A stretch of DNA of 64,000 nucleotides from a virus, in the IMG/VR virus record IMGVR_UViG_3300021142_001794, positions 1 to 64,000 of that record; one strand, given 5' to 3'. Below are positions 8,354-16,135 of the stretch, piece by piece. Position 1 is the stretch's first letter, and each line of letters opens with the position of its first letter. Made by a program: the position numbers and the translations under genes. A model generated the notes under the pieces. It was not told the DNA's origin, did not search any database, and saw nothing but the letters and a program-made list of their open reading frames with translations.

Positions 8354-8387
8354 TTAAAAAAGCCTACACTTATTATCGTATAGGCTT
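8354..8387 (-). terminator. Rho-independent terminator on -
   Basis: On - a stem AAGCCTA/TAGGCTT is followed by TTTTTT, directly downstream of the 115-aa gene and just before the 82-aa gene. No promoter is obvious between it and the primase gene, so it may only attenuate. Confidence 0.6.
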
Positions 8388-8417
8388 GTTATTATTAATG
8401 TAATTGGGCTTACAAAG

Positions 8418-8765
8418 TTAGGGTAAATCAATCTTACCTTTAAAAAGAAATACGAGCCTTTTGTAAAAAGATAGTTGACTTAAATTTGAAATAGTTTCTT
8501 GCAATTTAAAACTTCTTTCTTGTACTTGTTTTTTTTCTTTTTCTATAATTTTAATCACCTCTTTGTTTTTATCTATTAATTGTTTGACTTTTTTAAACAC
8601 CTCACTTTCCCAATCGCCAGATAATTCAATATAAAATGTTACAGGAGAATAAGGATTAGAATATGAATTTTGGGTAAGAACTTTTAAGCAAGGTGTTTTT
8701 AATTCTTTTTCTATATCTAATAATCTTTTATACTCAACATAATTGAGTGTTATTGTCGCTTCCAT
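8418..8765 (-). CDS. Hypothetical coiled-coil protein
   Basis: The 115-aa protein has a beta-rich centre (SPVTFYIELSGDW) and long charged helices (KQLIDKNKEVIKIIEKEKK) likely to form a coiled coil. No family recognised. It is located downstream of the 244-aa gene in the - operon. Confidence 0.6.
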   Translation of the reverse strand: MEATITLNYVEYKRLLDIEKELKTPCLKVLTQNSYSNPYSPVTFYIELSGDWESEVFKKVKQLIDKNKEVIKIIEKEKKQVQERSFKLQETISNLSQLSFYKRLVFLFKGKIDLP

Positions 8766-8803
8766 TATACTTTCGGTCGTGAAGTGACCTTACTTTTTAC
8801 TTT

Positions 8804-9538
8804 TTAATCTGGCATAAATTCACCTACTTTTTTATAGATGCCATTATCTATTGGTAGGTTGCGCTTAAGTGTAGGTGTTTCGCTACCTTGCTCTAACCGT
8901 TCAAGCCTATCTTCCAATGCCTTAACCCTATCTTCAAGTGGGTTCGGCTTTTCAACGTGTATGGATGATGTTTCGGGGGGGAGTTCTATCCAAATGCCTT
9001 TTTCAAAAAATCTGTTAACGTTAAAATCTTCAACCTTGCAACTGCCAGTTCTACTATAAGGATAATTAATAGTATAAATTCCGTTTTCAAGTTTTACAAT
9101 AATCCCACCATCAAACGGCATTCCATCCTTATGCTCAAACCTCACCCCCGTATAGTCACGTTGTTCCCATTGTTCTGTGGGTCTAGTAATTGATAGGTAC
9201 TCGGATTTGGTGACTTCTTGTAAATCTTCAAAGGGAAGAGCCCACCCATTAAACCCGTTATTAATATTTGATTTGTCATAAGCTAAATATTTGGGCATAA
9301 TATTACTCCAATGACAATATTTATCTAATTTTTTCCTTACGTCTTGCCAAACCTCCTCAAACGCCTCACAATACCATCCATTAGGATAACGCTCGTTTAC
9401 AAGTTCGATAGGGTGTTTAGTAGGTGGGGCTTCTTTATTTTCATGCTCCTCAAAATCATCTAATAATTCTTTCATTCTATCCTCACTAATTCCCCATAAG
9501 GACACACTTAAATACTTTGCTAACTTTTCGTTGTTCAT
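8804..9538 (-). CDS. Hypothetical phage protein with GIWIEL domain
   Basis: The 244-aa protein has a central block YTGVRFEHKDG...GIYTINYPYS...RFFEKGIWIELPPE. It resembles a block in the 249-aa protein at 12995-13744 (NWTGIRFRWEDE...GVYHYGDG...YFLKGTWIEV), so the two share a paralogous domain of unknown function. The C-terminus has a predicted coiled coil (DRVKALEDRLERLEQ). The domain resembles uncharacterised accessory proteins of Bacteroidota phages; no biochemical role is known to me. Confidence 0.7.
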   Translation of the reverse strand: MNNEKLAKYLSVSLWGISEDRMKELLDDFEEHENKEAPPTKHPIELVNERYPNGWYCEAFEEVWQDVRKKLDKYCHWSNIMPKYLAYDKSNINNGFNGWALPFEDLQEVTKSEYLSITRPTEQWEQRDYTGVRFEHKDGMPFDGGIIVKLENGIYTINYPYSRTGSCKVEDFNVNRFFEKGIWIELPPETSSIHVEKPNPLEDRVKALEDRLERLEQGSETPTLKRNLPIDNGIYKKVGEFMPD

Positions 9539-9566
9539 AATTTTACCCTTTACTTATTATTGTCGC

Positions 9567-9806
9567 TCAAATTTCCGCATCATATTCGGCGACTAAAGTA
9601 TGTGCTAGTTTATTCAATGGCTTTAGTAATTCTGCAGGAGTATCAATGTTGATTATTTCCCTTATCGTTTCTTTGAATAAGGGATGGTTAAAACCACATT
9701 GCAACTTTATAGCCCAATCGAAGTTAGTCCGCATTACACGGGCTTTATCGTGGTAAATCTGGTACAAATCGCTGCCTATTGTAGTATTCTGATTCACGTT
9801 TTTCAA
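9567..9806 (-). CDS. Hypothetical 79-aa protein
   Basis: Helical protein with no recognised family. The start chosen overlaps the upstream gene by 62 nt; an internal methionine (MRTNFDWAIK, start at 9737) just after the upstream stop is an alternative. Part of the recombination operon downstream of RecT. Confidence 0.6.
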   Translation of the reverse strand: MKNVNQNTTIGSDLYQIYHDKARVMRTNFDWAIKLQCGFNHPLFKETIREIINIDTPAELLKPLNKLAHTLVAEYDAEI

Positions 9807-9939
9807 TTTCTTCTGGTGAATAAAGTTTGCTTAGTTCAATCTTAGCAGCCCACGAACTTGTAGGCTGCTTTAATTTTCGTCCTGTTCCCGTTTCATCAAT
9901 GTAACTACTGATAACTTCTTCTTGGCGTAATTGTTCCAT
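9745..9939 (-). CDS. Hypothetical 64-aa protein after RecT
   Basis: Small charged protein with SSWAAKIELSKLYSPEEIEKRE. No family recognised. It begins 2 nt after the RecT stop, so it is probably co-translated and could be a recombination accessory. Confidence 0.6.
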   Translation of the reverse strand: MEQLRQEEVISSYIDETGTGRKLKQPTSSWAAKIELSKLYSPEEIEKRESEYYNRQRFVPDLPR

Positions 9940-9941
9940 GA

Positions 9942-10697
9942 TTATACGGGTTGTGATGCTGCCTCTACTTCTGCAAGTTGTGATTCAGTAAGTTCGCATT
10001 CAGTTGTAAGAAAAGTGTAAAAGCTAACTTCGCTATTTGGAAGATTTGCGCCTATTTTTACCCCTTCAAGTGCTTGTTGATACTTCGCTGCTGTGAGTTT
10101 CTTTTTGGTGGGTAATTGGGGTTGCTTTGCTGTTTCTAAGGGTGTATATGGTATATCTTCGGTGGTAGGAAGTTCTTCCGATGTGTAAGGCAAACCACCT
10201 AATTCATCATTGAAACACAACCTAAAACCTTGCGCCATTGCAACCTTTTTAATCATTGTTTCGGACTTTTGCCAAAACTTATTTAAGTTCCCATCTTTTA
10301 GTTGCATGTATTCCGTAAACTTAACCTCCCAAACAAATGGCTTTGAGCGGTCTTTTCTGTAAATGGTTATAATAGCCTTTAATGTGCTTTCACGCAAAAT
10401 TGGCTTAATCTCACCTTCGGTTTTAACTTCCCAACCGTCCAACAAACCACTTCTTTCAGCACGTTTAATGTAAACCTCGTATCCGGTGATGATACTAGCA
10501 GGCTGCCCACCGTACTTACTAACATAAATTTCACGCTTGAAAGGGTTAAGGTTAAAAGCCTTTGCAATCGAAATGAAAGTCTTTTGTTCACCTTCGGTTA
10601 AATCTTTCATTAACCCTAAATTGTTAAGATGGCTTATTAATTCAGCATCCGTAACTGTTGCCACTTCATTTGTGTGCTTTGTAATTTCTTTACTCAT
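9942..10697 (-). CDS. recT: RecT/Bet-family single-strand annealing protein
   Basis: The 251-aa protein matches phage Bet/RecT annealing proteins: FNLNPFKREIYVSKYGG, then ITGYEVYIKRAERSGLLDGWEV, and the later WQKSETMIKKVAMAQGFR core that binds ssDNA. Such proteins anneal complementary single strands for recombination-dependent replication and repair, normally with a 5'-3' exonuclease. No recognised exonuclease partner is adjacent; the phosphoesterase at 22551-23792 or the 134-aa nuclease are candidates. The C-terminal 60 residues are a variable linker and helix, likely for SSB interaction. Confidence 0.9.
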   Translation of the reverse strand: MSKEITKHTNEVATVTDAELISHLNNLGLMKDLTEGEQKTFISIAKAFNLNPFKREIYVSKYGGQPASIITGYEVYIKRAERSGLLDGWEVKTEGEIKPILRESTLKAIITIYRKDRSKPFVWEVKFTEYMQLKDGNLNKFWQKSETMIKKVAMAQGFRLCFNDELGGLPYTSEELPTTEDIPYTPLETAKQPQLPTKKKLTAAKYQQALEGVKIGANLPNSEVSFYTFLTTECELTESQLAEVEAASQPV

Positions 10698-10716
10698 TTT
10701 TCTATTTTTTATGTGA

Positions 10717-10842
10717 TTAAAAACTATTCCCTAATAGCAATATCGCTATACATAGTGCCACTATCAGTATCGTCTGTATTGCTGGTGGCGGTTTAAGCTG
10801 TGTGCGGGCTTCTGTGATGATTAAAGTAAGTTTCTGCTTCAT
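10717..10842 (-). CDS. Small tail-anchored membrane protein, 41 aa
   Basis: Short frame with a polar N-terminus and a hydrophobic C-terminal helix (ILIVALCIAILLLG). Its start overlaps the stop of the upstream gene by one base, a common pattern here. Function unknown; it might be a superinfection or lysis-timing peptide, but there is no direct evidence. Confidence 0.5.
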   Translation of the reverse strand: MKQKLTLIITEARTQLKPPPAIQTILIVALCIAILLLGNSF

Positions 10843-11105
10843 TATTTAAGCATTTGGATTAATTCAAGTGTAGTAGTGGTTGGCATAAATTGAAAACAAA
10901 AACTATCGCCACTGTTAATCCATAGCTTAAATTTACGCTTAATTTTAGCAAGCCTACCGCCTTTGCGAATATCTTTGAACTTAGCAAATTCGCCGCTACT
11001 GTGACTAATAATTGCAACGTCACTTGTAGAGTAAGTGCCAATGCTAACATCAAACCCTTTGCACCTAATTAATGTCTTAGGTTTAATTTCAATTGTATTT
11101 TTCAT
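10842..11105 (-). CDS. Hypothetical 87-aa protein
   Basis: Predicted mostly beta (IRCKGFDVSIGTYSTSDVAII) with a basic centre (KFKDIRKGGRLAKIKRKFK) that could bind nucleic acid. No family recognised. In operon with the small membrane protein downstream. Confidence 0.6.
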   Translation of the reverse strand: MKNTIEIKPKTLIRCKGFDVSIGTYSTSDVAIISHSSGEFAKFKDIRKGGRLAKIKRKFKLWINSGDSFCFQFMPTTTTLELIQMLK

Positions 11106-11151
11106 TTTTTCTAAATTTATGGGCGGTTGTTAGCCGCCCTGTGTGAATAAA

Positions 11152-11349
11152 TTAAGAATTTTTTAATTGTTTAATCAATCTGCCATTAATAGCCATTAAA
11201 TCACTTCTAAAATAATACCCGTGTAGAGATTTATCTCTTTTGCCATCGGTGTAACCATAGCAATAAATTTCTACCAAAGTTCTGTCATTGGTTAGTAGTA
11301 AGTACTGATTGCTTTTTAGGGCTACTGTTGTGAATTTTACTTTTTTCAT
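11152..11349 (-). CDS. Hypothetical 65-aa protein
   Basis: Small basic beta-rich protein (MKKVKFTTVALKSNQYLLL). No family recognised. A Bacteroidetes -7 box lies 27 nt upstream of the start. Confidence 0.55.
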   Translation of the reverse strand: MKKVKFTTVALKSNQYLLLTNDRTLVEIYCYGYTDGKRDKSLHGYYFRSDLMAINGRLIKQLKNS

Positions 11350-11375
11350 TTTTTCTATTTTTTAATTTGATACAG

Positions 11376-11402
11376 CAAAGATATGTATTAAATGAATACA
11401 AA
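11376..11402 (-). promoter_or_regulatory. Promoter upstream of the 11349 to 5237 operon
   Basis: On - TATCTTTG (11376-11383) matches TAnnTTTG, with TTTG at 11399-11402 (spacing 15 rather than 19). Placed to drive the recombination-replication genes. Confidence 0.5.
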
Positions 11403-11417
11403 TAATAGAAATAAATG

Positions 11418-11609
11418 TTAAAGTTTTGTTAAAACGTTTTCTACTGCATTATAACCCTGCTTCCATAGTGCTACCTTATCCTTTACCATAGCCACAATCT
11501 CGCTATGAATATTCTCCGGCACTCTTACGCCTACTGCTTTGGTCTTATACGGCAACTTCGGCTTATTTCCCCCGAACTTATGCCCCTTTGGGAATGTGTG
11601 TTTGCTCAT
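11418..11609 (-). CDS. Ribbon-helix-helix-like DNA-binding protein
   Basis: The 63-aa protein has a basic N-terminus and AVGVRVPENIHSEIVAMV, which fits a beta strand plus helix of MetJ/Arc-type regulators. Probably a small transcription regulator; DNA-binding is inferred. It starts one base after the stop of the upstream methylase. Confidence 0.5.
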   Translation of the reverse strand: MSKHTFPKGHKFGGNKPKLPYKTKAVGVRVPENIHSEIVAMVKDKVALWKQGYNAVENVLTKL

Positions 11610-12134
11610 TTAAAATAATTTAGTTTGTATCTTTCTTTCTACTGTTACTATCGTGTCGTTTTTGCTGCCACCATGAGGTACTAATAATATTTCTACCATT
11701 TCAAATCCTCTTTTTAATCCGATACCATTACTATTCCAGCCACAAATAATACAGATACCATTTGGCTTTAATATACGAGCGACTTCGCTTTTGCACCTCC
11801 TCCAATAAGTCATATTGGTAACGCTATGGGATAATTTGTCTTTTCCATAATCATTATAACATTGCGCAGCTTGAGTAATAGAATAAGGTGGGTCATAAAG
11901 AACCGTGTCAGCACTATTTGTTTCCATTAGTTTTAAAAAAGATAAGCCATCCAAATGATAATCAGTATTCATGTCTGGGTTTAAATCATTAGTTATTGTT
12001 CCATATTTGCTATTATTTGCAAATGGGTCAACTACAATATCCCCCTGTTTAATATACCTAAGTAACAAAGACTTAATAGGCAGTATGCCAAAGGTTAACG
12101 AATTAGGCATAGCCCATATTCTATTGATTATCAT
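11610..12134 (-). CDS. DNA adenine methylase-like protein
   Basis: The 174-aa class I methyltransferase has DIVVDPFANNSKYG (AdoMet loop), then NPDMNTDYHLDGLSF and the catalytic motif VLYDPPYS, followed by MTYWRRCKSEVARILKPNG. DPPY is the N6-adenine/N4-cytosine signature. Similar short orphan methylases occur in many Bacteroidota phages and protect DNA or mark origins. No restriction partner is nearby. Confidence 0.85.
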   Translation of the reverse strand: MIINRIWAMPNSLTFGILPIKSLLLRYIKQGDIVVDPFANNSKYGTITNDLNPDMNTDYHLDGLSFLKLMETNSADTVLYDPPYSITQAAQCYNDYGKDKLSHSVTNMTYWRRCKSEVARILKPNGICIICGWNSNGIGLKRGFEMVEILLVPHGGSKNDTIVTVERKIQTKLF

Positions 12135-12354
12135 AAAATAATTTTTTAATTTACTCCATCCATAGACATTACCGCCGTGAGGGATTGCTGATGAAAAATA
12201 TATGTGTAAAGTGGATACCGCAACATATAGAGTTAAGTCACTTCACACCTTACATAATAAGTTTAAGAACTATTCCACCCTTTCAGCCGTTAAATAGCAT
12301 TTAATGTCGTAAAATATTATTAGCAAGATAATCATTAGTATCATATTAGGGGGT
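12135..12354. other. Non-coding gap of about 220 nt
   Basis: No convincing gene. On - a 24-codon frame with a hydrophobic stretch (MILMIILLIIFYDI) is possible but too short to call. No terminator or consensus promoter was recognised. Confidence 0.5.
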
Positions 12355-12723
12355 TTAGTCGTGAATATTACCTATTACTTCACATTTAGCTGGGTCGGTA
12401 GATTCGCCAAACCAATGAGAAAAAGACCTTCCGTTCCTATCTAAACAGAATGATGCAAACTTTATATTCCAACTAACCACCATTGGCTTATCGGATTCTG
12501 TTTTAACAATATCCCCCTCAAATATTTTATTACCATTTTTATCAAGCAAGCCTGTGAATTGTCCAATCGTAGGGCTAAAAACAGGATATTCTTTTTGTAT
12601 ATCAGTAAACATATCAAAAACAGATATGTAGCAACCTTGTGGGTAATTATGAATTAAACTACCATAAATCCATTCTTTGTCTTTATTAAGCAAACTTTTA
12701 CCTCTAAATAATATCTCTCTCAT
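12355..12723 (-). CDS. YopX family protein
   Basis: The 122-aa protein begins REILFRGKSLLNKDKEWIYGSLI and later has TIGQFTGLLDKNGNKIFEGDIV and VIGNIHD, the hallmark blocks of YopX. The family is common in phages of Firmicutes and Bacteroidota; its function is unknown. Length is normal for the family. Confidence 0.92.
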   Translation of the reverse strand: MREILFRGKSLLNKDKEWIYGSLIHNYPQGCYISVFDMFTDIQKEYPVFSPTIGQFTGLLDKNGNKIFEGDIVKTESDKPMVVSWNIKFASFCLDRNGRSFSHWFGESTDPAKCEVIGNIHD

Positions 12724-12746
12724 TTTATTTATTGTTTAGTTGTGAA

Positions 12747-12986
12747 TTAATCATGTGGGGGATTAGGTAGTGGCATCCAGTGGGTTACATATCTCATTCC
12801 CGAAAATTCGTTTTCATCTTGCATACGTTCTATTTGTCTTAAGGTAAATTTCCCGTCTAAATTTTGTCTTTTAGCTATTTGCACATAAGCTCCCCCCATT
12901 TGTGGATTCATTCCAATACTTTCGCCAACAACTAAAACTGCAATATCATAGTCAGGCAACCTATCACTACATTTTATCCATTCCAT
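12747..12986 (-). CDS. DUF551 family protein
   Basis: The frame is open from 13028, but the family start is the methionine of MEWIKCSDRLPDYDIAVLV at 12986, so that start is chosen. It ends THWMPLPNPPHD, diagnostic of DUF551. These small proteins recur in phage accessory regions beside YopX; function unknown. Confidence 0.85.
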   Translation of the reverse strand: MEWIKCSDRLPDYDIAVLVVGESIGMNPQMGGAYVQIAKRQNLDGKFTLRQIERMQDENEFSGMRYVTHWMPLPNPPHD

Positions 12987-12994
12987 AACTTTCA

Positions 12995-13744
12995 CTATTT
13001 TGCCATATCTTCTGCAAGTTCCACGCAAGAACGCATTTTAGGAGGGTTAAGAATAAAGTTTAGTTCTGCTACTGTTTTAGCTAGGTGCTTTTGAGCGTCT
13101 TTGATAAGTTGCAGCCTATAATTGTCATCAACCCCAGCAAACAAAGAAAACCCATTGCGGATATTATACTCTAGTGAGTGTAGCTTGTCTATGTATTGTT
13201 TGATAGAGGGTGTGGGATGTGGGATAAATCTACCGCCGTTGCTATTGTCGTTTTCGGGGGTTAGCATGGGAGTAAATGGTTCTTCTTTTACTTCTATCCA
13301 AGTGCCTTTTAGGAAGTAACTATCTACTTCTTTTTGTGTATTATTGTACCCATCCCCATAATGATAAACCCCCCTTTTTTTCACTAGGGTATAAATAACC
13401 GATTCATCTTCCCACCTAAATCTAATCCCCGTCCAATTCCTTTCAGTTTCTTCCACCCACAACATACCTTGTTCTTCTGCTAGTCGCTCTATGGTGGATA
13501 GGGGGAAAACAAAGTGGTTTTCATCTTGAGTATCTTTAAAATTAGCTACAATATATTTCCTACCAAATCCCCCAAAAGAACACAAATTAATGATAGCCTC
13601 ACGCCTAAAATCAAATCCGTATGTAATATCATCAACGTAAATGCAATCGCTATCTATACCTTTATATACTGTTTTATAACCCGTCCCCGTAGGTATAGCA
13701 GGCAACTTAGTGCCTTTAACTGTAAAATCTACTTTTCGTTTCAT
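12995..13744 (-). CDS. Hypothetical phage protein, paralogue of 8804-9538
   Basis: The 249-aa protein has a central block TGIRFRWED...YFLKGTWIEV that parallels the 244-aa protein at 8804-9538. The C-terminus is helical (YIDKLHSLEYNIRNG). The function is not known to me. Confidence 0.7.
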   Translation of the reverse strand: MKRKVDFTVKGTKLPAIPTGTGYKTVYKGIDSDCIYVDDITYGFDFRREAIINLCSFGGFGRKYIVANFKDTQDENHFVFPLSTIERLAEEQGMLWVEETERNWTGIRFRWEDESVIYTLVKKRGVYHYGDGYNNTQKEVDSYFLKGTWIEVKEEPFTPMLTPENDNSNGGRFIPHPTPSIKQYIDKLHSLEYNIRNGFSLFAGVDDNYRLQLIKDAQKHLAKTVAELNFILNPPKMRSCVELAEDMAK

Positions 13745-13756
13745 TTTCTGTAATTT

Positions 13757-13954
13757 TTAAAATGTGATTGTAATATGGTGAGATAAGAATATGATAAGCT
13801 TTAATAATACCCAACTCATCCAACCGATACTGCCAATAAATAAAATAAAATCAAGCAACTCGGTATCTGCCTTAAATTGTATCAATACTAAATCAACAAC
13901 GCCAAATATTATTAATATCACTAAAATTGCCCAAAATAAACTAATCGTTATCAT
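13757..13954 (-). CDS. Two-helix membrane protein, 65 aa
   Basis: Very hydrophobic. One membrane segment is at about 3-25 (LFWAILVILIIFGVVDLVLI) and a second at about 35-58 (FILFIGSIGWMSWVLLKLII). Function unknown; it is located among accessory genes rather than in the structural block. Confidence 0.6.
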   Translation of the reverse strand: MITISLFWAILVILIIFGVVDLVLIQFKADTELLDFILFIGSIGWMSWVLLKLIIFLSHHITITF

Positions 13955-13966
13955 TTGATAGGGGGT

Positions 13967-14194
13967 TTAATCGTTAAGAACTATTTTTTTTAAAGCATTA
14001 TATATATGCCTACCTAATACAGTGTTTTTAACTTCCCCCTTATCCATATAAGTATAAAGTGTAGAAGGGCTACATATTTCGTGTTTACCAAACTTATTTC
14101 GCTTGCATAATTGCTCACGGTGCTGTTGTGTTACTTGTGGCAATAGTTCTTTTAATTGCAATGCCACGCTGTCATTTTCTTGTCCTGCTATCAT
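13967..14194 (-). CDS. Putative small DNA-binding protein
   Basis: The 75-aa protein contains KHEICSPSTLYTYMDKGEVKN, resembling a recognition helix with a following turn, and is preceded by basic residues (HREQLCKRNK). A role as a helix-turn-helix regulator near the divergent promoter region is plausible but unproven. Confidence 0.5.
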   Translation of the reverse strand: MIAGQENDSVALQLKELLPQVTQQHREQLCKRNKFGKHEICSPSTLYTYMDKGEVKNTVLGRHIYNALKKIVLND

Positions 14195-14218
14195 ATTTAT
14201 TAGTTTTTGTTTAAAGTG

Positions 14219-14680
14219 TTATTTATCAAATTTATTATCATAATCCCAATAAGGCTTGTCTGTTATTTTATAAAATTTTTCTGTTTCTTTTTTAGCTTCA
14301 CCCCAATAGGTATTACAAGAATATATATATACATCGTGAATAGTGCCATGTTGACTAGAATAGTACCATGTTGGTTCTGAAATATATACTTCAACTATAA
14401 TTTTTTGGGTTTTTAATAATTCAACATATTTTAATAATTTTTTAGAAATATCATATACCCATTGTGTCATAAAAACTATACAATCACAATTATTTATTTC
14501 ATTACAAATATCTACTATGGGTATTTCGGAAACTTCAAATAATACCTTATAATCTATTAAGTTATCTTTTAATATTTTTTCAAAAACATCAAGACCATTA
14601 TCTAATGTATTATCGTTTTCTAAAAACAATACTTTCTTACCTTTTAATGTAAGAATAACATTTTGTTCCGGAGTATTCAT
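14219..14680 (-). CDS. Hypothetical 153-aa protein
   Basis: Predicted alternating alpha/beta fold: KKVLFLENDNTLDNGL, then CDCIVFMTQWVYDISKK and KIIVEVYISEP. This resembles a Rossmann-like or TIR/deoxyribosyltransferase-type layout, but no catalytic signature could be assigned. It is the first gene of the - accessory operon, with a strong promoter (14704-14738) upstream. Confidence 0.6.
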   Translation of the reverse strand: MNTPEQNVILTLKGKKVLFLENDNTLDNGLDVFEKILKDNLIDYKVLFEVSEIPIVDICNEINNCDCIVFMTQWVYDISKKLLKYVELLKTQKIIVEVYISEPTWYYSSQHGTIHDVYIYSCNTYWGEAKKETEKFYKITDKPYWDYDNKFDK

Positions 14681-14703
14681 TTTCTTTCTTTTTTAATCTG
14701 ATG

Positions 14704-14738
14704 CAAATATATAGAAAGTATTTGAATAATCAACAAAA
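14704..14738 (-). promoter_or_regulatory. Consensus Bacteroidetes promoter on -
   Basis: On - TTTTGTTG is followed after exactly 19 nt by TATATTTG (14704-14711), matching TTG-N19-TAnnTTTG. It faces the 153-aa gene at 14680. Confidence 0.8.
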
Positions 14739-14781
14739 TATTTTTTTTTGAAGTTTTTATAAAATATCCAAACAATCCCCT

Positions 14782-14789
14782 TATCTTTG
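14782..14789 (+). promoter_or_regulatory. -7 box for the + accessory operon
   Basis: TATCTTTG matches TAnnTTTG, 27 nt before the ATG at 14816. No clear -33 box. It is divergent to the promoter at 14704-14738, so this 135-nt gap is a bidirectional control region. Confidence 0.6.
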
Positions 14790-14815
14790 CTGCATCACTA
14801 AAAAATAAATGAAAA

Positions 14816-15088
14816 ATGAAAAGTAATCACACACAAGGGGAATGGAAGAAACGCAAGGTAAATTCTTATGGCAAAGAATGGTATGAAATACATTGGAGTA
14901 AAGACGGCGAATGTGTTGCAGAAGTAGTACATAATGAAGCTGATGCTGATTTATTTGCTGCTGCACCAAGTATGCTAGAAGCGTTGAAAGGATTAATAAA
15001 GCGCATTGACGAAAGCGGAATCTATCAAGCAACGCAAGAATGTTTTGCAGCAAAAGAGGCAATCTCCAAAGCCGAAGGTAATATTTAA
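14816..15088 (+). CDS. Small phage protein with AAAPSMLEAL motif
   Basis: The 90-aa protein begins with a beta-rich part (WKKRKVNSYGKEWYEIHW) and continues ADADLFAAAPSMLEALKGLI. This tail is typical of a widespread family of short phage proteins of unknown function. First gene of the + operon. Confidence 0.75.
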   Translation: MKSNHTQGEWKKRKVNSYGKEWYEIHWSKDGECVAEVVHNEADADLFAAAPSMLEALKGLIKRIDESGIYQATQECFAAKEAISKAEGNI

Positions 15089-15112
15089 TCACCCACTAAA
15101 ACAATCTAATTT

Positions 15113-15298
15113 ATGACCCCACAATCAATCTACGCCTTTATAGCAGCCCGTGACAGGATGCCAACGGATAGGGAACTTAAGCAGCAACAACTAGAACGCT
15201 ACGAAAGAATGATGCAAAACCCCCGTGATGAAAAGCATAAGTCATATTTAAGACGGGAAATTTTTAATACTAAGAAAAGTTTGAAAGATGAAAATTGA
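15113..15298 (+). CDS. Hypothetical 61-aa protein
   Basis: Highly charged helical protein (DRELKQQQLERYERMM), no family recognised. Its end overlaps the start of the next gene by 11 nt. Confidence 0.55.
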   Translation: MTPQSIYAFIAARDRMPTDRELKQQQLERYERMMQNPRDEKHKSYLRREIFNTKKSLKDEN

Positions 15299-15578
15299 AG
15301 AAATAAAACAGGAATTACAAAAAGAATCGGTGAAATATGCCTCACAGTTTGATACTGACTATCAAGAACACGCCGAAAATGACTTTGATTTTGGTGCAAA
15401 CCACGTCCTAAATACCTACTACGCCCTACTAGAAGCTAAACATGAAGCATTGTAAGCTAGTCATAGGGAGTTGTTGAAAGCTATTAATATATACCTAGAA
15501 AATAGCAATTCAAATGGAAAAGCTATTTTGCAAACAGCATTATCTAACGCTAAAAAATTAATCAATGAATCAGAATAA
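15288..15578 (+). pseudogene. Small helical phage protein interrupted by an in-frame TAA
   Basis: The frame from ATG 15288 gives MKIEEIKQEL and ends at TAA 15453-15455 (55 aa). It then continues without shift as ASHRELLKAINIYLEN to KLINESE and a second TAA at 15576. The two halves together resemble a normal 96-residue helical phage protein, so a point mutation (for example CAA to TAA) probably truncated it. The 55-aa N-terminal product may still be made. Confidence 0.6.
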
Positions 15579-15780
15579 CGAAGTAGATGAAATATTTATG
15601 TATCACATTGTTTCTTTAGATGGATTGCATAATATGAATTTTTTAACATCCGCCAGAAATAGTAAAGAAGCATTAGGACATTTACTAACAAATTCACACG
15701 ACTTTTGGAATGCTAGAACAGATGGCGATTTGCAAATAACTATTAAGAAAATAATCAATGAAACAGATAACAACGAGTAA
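15565..15780 (+). CDS. Hypothetical 71-aa protein
   Basis: Small protein with MYHIVSLDGLHNMNFLTSA and a helical C-terminus. Overlaps both neighbours (14 and 23 nt), as is usual in this compact operon. No family recognised. Confidence 0.6.
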   Translation: MNQNNEVDEIFMYHIVSLDGLHNMNFLTSARNSKEALGHLLTNSHDFWNARTDGDLQITIKKIINETDNNE

Positions 15781-16135
15781 GGGTATTTACTTATTTGTAC
15801 CAATAGTAAAAGATAGCGAACATCTAATAGTAGATGATGGTCATTTATGCTACTTGCCGCCTGTACCTAAAGGGTATAGTGTAAGTACTATGAAATATGT
15901 AGAACTACCCTCTACCAAGTACACCTTCATCTGCACCACCGATACCATTACAGAGGATATAGCGAAGGGGATTTGTGAACATTCTATTAGTCATTTTGAT
16001 GGCAAACTACACGATATGTGGCAGTTTAATAATAGTGGTAGTTGCAATTCTTCCGCAGTAAGGGCAGTACAAATTGGTATTATAGATTTAATAGACACAA
16101 ATAAAACGTATGCAATATGCAAGAAAATAAACTAA
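15758..16135 (+). CDS. Hypothetical 125-aa accessory protein
   Basis: Mostly beta N-terminus (GIYLFVPIVKDSEHLIV), then TKYTFICTTDTITEDIAKGICE and AVRAVQIGIIDLI. Uncharacterised. Overlaps the preceding and following genes by about 20 nt each. Confidence 0.65.
   Translation: MKQITTSKGIYLFVPIVKDSEHLIVDDGHLCYLPPVPKGYSVSTMKYVELPSTKYTFICTTDTITEDIAKGICEHSISHFDGKLHDMWQFNNSGSCNSSAVRAVQIGIIDLIDTNKTYAICKKIN

Noticed and set aside
15453-15455. Recoding of TAA as a sense codon
   Set aside because: TAA ends most genes in this window; a nonsense mutation explains the single case.
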